In this document: positions 4,982 through 6,791 of the stretch, piece after piece | Numbering within the stretch: position 1 is the stretch's first letter | Layout of the letters: every line of letters starts with the position of its first letter | Assembly: GCA_036267755.1 (NCBI GenBank) | Contig: DATAVK010000043.1 | Location: 1 to 6,791, forward strand | Direction: 5' to 3' | Source: DATAVK01 sp036267755 | GTDB lineage: Bacteria > Actinomycetota > Actinomycetes > JAFAQI01 | Length of the DNA: 6,791 nucleotides | Position numbers and translations under genes: made by a program | The notes under the pieces: model-generated | The model's database searches: none | What the model was told of the DNA's origin: nothing | Seen by the model: only the letters and a program-made list of their open reading frames with translations

Positions 4982-6778
4982 TCAGCTGGACAGGGCTGCG
5001 TCACGACCAGGTGGGCGGGTGGGTGTTGTCGGCGCGGGAGCGGCGGGGATCGGGTGCGGGCCGGGGTCGGTGGGGGCGAGCGCGGCGAGGACGTCGCGCT
5101 GCCGGACCCACCCGACGAGCGCGCCGCTTTCGTCGGCGACGGGGACGGCGTCGCCACCGGAGTCGAAGCGGCGGAGCACATCGCCGAACGTCGCGTCCTC
5201 ACCGACCGGGGCGGTGTCAATGGTGAGCGCGACGACATCGGTCGGGTCGGCGGCAGCCAGTGCGTCGAGCACATCGTGAGCAGACAGCGTGCCGAGGTAG
5301 CGGCCATCCGAGTCGATGACCGGCAGGGTGGTGTCGGTGCGGCCAGCGAACATCCCGGCGACCGCGGCGAGGTCGGCGTCCGGGTGCACCGCCGCGGGTG
5401 GGTCGACCATGAGCGAGGTGATGGGTCGGCGGCGGAGGATGGCGTCGGCGGGTTCGTCGATGTCGATGCCCCGGCGGAGCAGCTTGCGGGTGTAGACGGT
5501 GTCCTTGGACAGCACACTCGAGATCGCGGTAGCGACGACGACGGCGAGCATCAGCGGCAAGATGATCGTGTACTCACCGGTCAACTCGAACATGATGACG
5601 GCGGCGGTGATCGGGGCGCGGGCCGCGCCGGCGAACACCGCGCCCATCCCGACCAGCGCGTACGCCCCGATGGATCCGCCGGTCGCCGGGATGAGCGCGT
5701 GGACGCCGTCGCCGAACGCGGCGCCGAGCATCGCGCCGCAAAACAGGCTGGGGGCGAACACGCCGCCGGAGCCGCCGATCCCGATGGTGAGGGAGCAGGC
5801 GGCGAGCTTCCCGACGAGCAGCACCAGCAGGAACAGCACCGTGTAGTGGTCGGCGACGGCGTCACCGAGGACCGGGTACCCGACGCCGTACATCTCCGGG
5901 AGCAGCAGGAGCAGCAGGCCGAGCAGGATTCCGCCGACCGCTGGGCGGGCCCATTCCGGGCCGCGCCACGCCCAGTCGCAGACGTCCTCCACCCCATAGA
6001 GGATCCGCGAGAAGGCGACGCCGACAACCCCGGCGATCAGCGCGAGGACCGCGAACAGCGGGTACTGCACGACGTGCTCAACCTGGAACGTCGGCAGGTG
6101 CAGGAACGGGTGGTTGCCGAGCATCGCGCGCCCGATGATGCTCGCGGTCACCGAGGACACGACGACCATCCCGAACGAGTCGGTGGTCCACCGGCGCAGG
6201 ATGAGCTCCATCGCGAAGAACACCCCGGCTAGCGGCGCGTTGAACGTTGCGGCGATCCCACCAGCAGCGCCGCACGCGACCAGGAGCCGGATGGTGCGCT
6301 CGTCGAGCTTCGCCAGCTGCCCGAGCGAGGAGCCGAGCGCAGACCCGATCTGCACGATCGGTCCTTCCCGCCCGACCGAGCCGCCGCCACCGATGCAGAC
6401 CGCGCTCGCCACCGACTTCACCACGGCGACCTGCGGACGGATCCGGCCACCGTTGCGGGCGACGGCGAGCATCACCTCGGGGACGCCGTGGCCGCGCGCC
6501 TCCTTGGCGAAGTACTGAACAAGCGGCCCGTAGATCAGCCCGGCGACGACCGGCGCGAGGATCACGAAGTATCGACCGAGGGACTCGACGTGCGGGTTCG
6601 CGGCGTGACCAGCGGCCGAGTAGTCGACGTGCCCGCTGAACAGCTCGGTTAGGCCGCTGATCATGTGCCGGAACGCGACCGCGCCCAGCCCGGCGCCACA
6701 CCCGACGAGCAACGCCAGCGCGAACAGGAACAGACGGTTCGACCGCCCGGAGAGCACGTTGACGCCACCTACCTGCAC
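4982..6778 (-). CDS. CLC family anion transporter/channel with C-terminal CBS pair
   Basis: A membrane protein of up to 598 residues moving chloride or related anions. The transmembrane CLC domain spans about 15-425 and two CBS domains about 451-507 and 511-568, with a Pro-rich tail. Selectivity signatures are GHGVP (96-100; His in place of the Ser in GSGIP), GREGP (136-140, with the gating Glu138), GVFAP (339-343) and a Tyr in GEYTII (403) matching Tyr445 of E. coli ClC. After the conserved FNAPLAG (180-186) the sequence is FFAMELI, so the E. coli internal proton glutamate Glu203 aligns with Leu192; Glu191 matches Glu202. CBS pairs usually bind adenine nucleotides and may gate transport. Start: GTG 6778 gives the longest form in the window, but the frame is open to the edge and GTG 6757 has AGGTGG 7 bases upstream, giving 591 residues. 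It is first of a three-gene unit with the small membrane and FHA-like genes. Confidence 0.95.
   Translation of the reverse strand: MQVGGVNVLSGRSNRLFLFALALLVGCGAGLGAVAFRHMISGLTELFSGHVDYSAAGHAANPHVESLGRYFVILAPVVAGLIYGPLVQYFAKEARGHGVPEVMLAVARNGGRIRPQVAVVKSVASAVCIGGGGSVGREGPIVQIGSALGSSLGQLAKLDERTIRLLVACGAAGGIAATFNAPLAGVFFAMELILRRWTTDSFGMVVVSSVTASIIGRAMLGNHPFLHLPTFQVEHVVQYPLFAVLALIAGVVGVAFSRILYGVEDVCDWAWRGPEWARPAVGGILLGLLLLLLPEMYGVGYPVLGDAVADHYTVLFLLVLLVGKLAACSLTIGIGGSGGVFAPSLFCGAMLGAAFGDGVHALIPATGGSIGAYALVGMGAVFAGAARAPITAAVIMFELTGEYTIILPLMLAVVVATAISSVLSKDTVYTRKLLRRGIDIDEPADAILRRRPITSLMVDPPAAVHPDADLAAVAGMFAGRTDTTLPVIDSDGRYLGTLSAHDVLDALAAADPTDVVALTIDTAPVGEDATFGDVLRRFDSGGDAVPVADESGALVGWVRQRDVLAALAPTDPGPHPIPAAPAPTTPTRPPGRDAALSS
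6765..6770 (-). promoter_or_regulatory. Possible ribosome binding site for a CLC start at 6757
   Basis: On the minus strand AGGTGG is followed by 7 bases (CGTCAAC) and an in-frame GTG at 6757. The 13 bases visible before GTG 6778 have no purine-rich SD. This favours the shorter start unless the true start is outside the window. Confidence 0.4.
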
Positions 6779-6791
6779 AGAGCCAGTATTG

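Noticed and set aside
5054..6232. 392-residue open frame on the plus strand opposite the CLC gene
   Set aside because: Composition is Glu/Gly/Arg/Asp/His-rich and repetitive as expected for antisense to membrane-helix codons; the minus strand encodes an unmistakable CLC protein over the whole span.

Overview
The window is high-GC actinobacterial chromosomal DNA. Codon third positions are almost always G or C, GTG starts are common, Shine-Dalgarno (SD) sequences are strong, and the families present are typical of Actinobacteria: a GH15 alpha-glycosidase, a small membrane protein of the HGxxPxxW type, two MarR regulators, a UspA-like protein and a CLC transporter with CBS domains. Genus cannot be fixed from this stretch. 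I see no tRNA, rRNA, CRISPR array, insertion sequence or phage gene. No gap between genes is longer than about 165 bases.

Layout. (1) Bases 1-1593, plus strand: the C-terminal half of a GH15 glucoamylase/trehalase-type enzyme, then a lone type IV pilin-like protein. (2) Bases 1615-2460, minus strand: a MarR regulator whose reading frame stays open upstream into a second coding stretch of unknown function with its own good ribosome binding site. It is either a fused 281-residue protein or two genes whose separating stop is absent. It converges on the pilin gene with only 21 bases between them. (3) Bases 2616-4086, plus strand, divergent from (2): a small helical protein, a second MarR regulator and a universal stress protein, the last two 17 bases apart. 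An imperfect 21-bp inverted repeat covers the start of the small gene. (4) Bases 4087-4241: a convergent intergenic region with an 18-bp palindrome and a perfect 13-bp stem hairpin, probably a two-way terminator. (5) Bases 4242-6778, minus strand, transcribed CLC transporter, then two-helix membrane protein, then FHA-like protein.

How the genes may work together. Regions 3 and 5 look like two facing stress or homeostasis units: a MarR-controlled UspA unit, and an anion transporter with nucleotide-sensing CBS domains followed by a small membrane protein and an FHA-fold protein that lacks the usual phosphothreonine-binding residues. The link between the two units is inferred from position only. 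I do not see a clearly new multi-gene system. The points most worth a second look are the MarR extension, the degenerate FHA protein downstream of the CLC gene, and the CLC protein lacking the internal proton glutamate.
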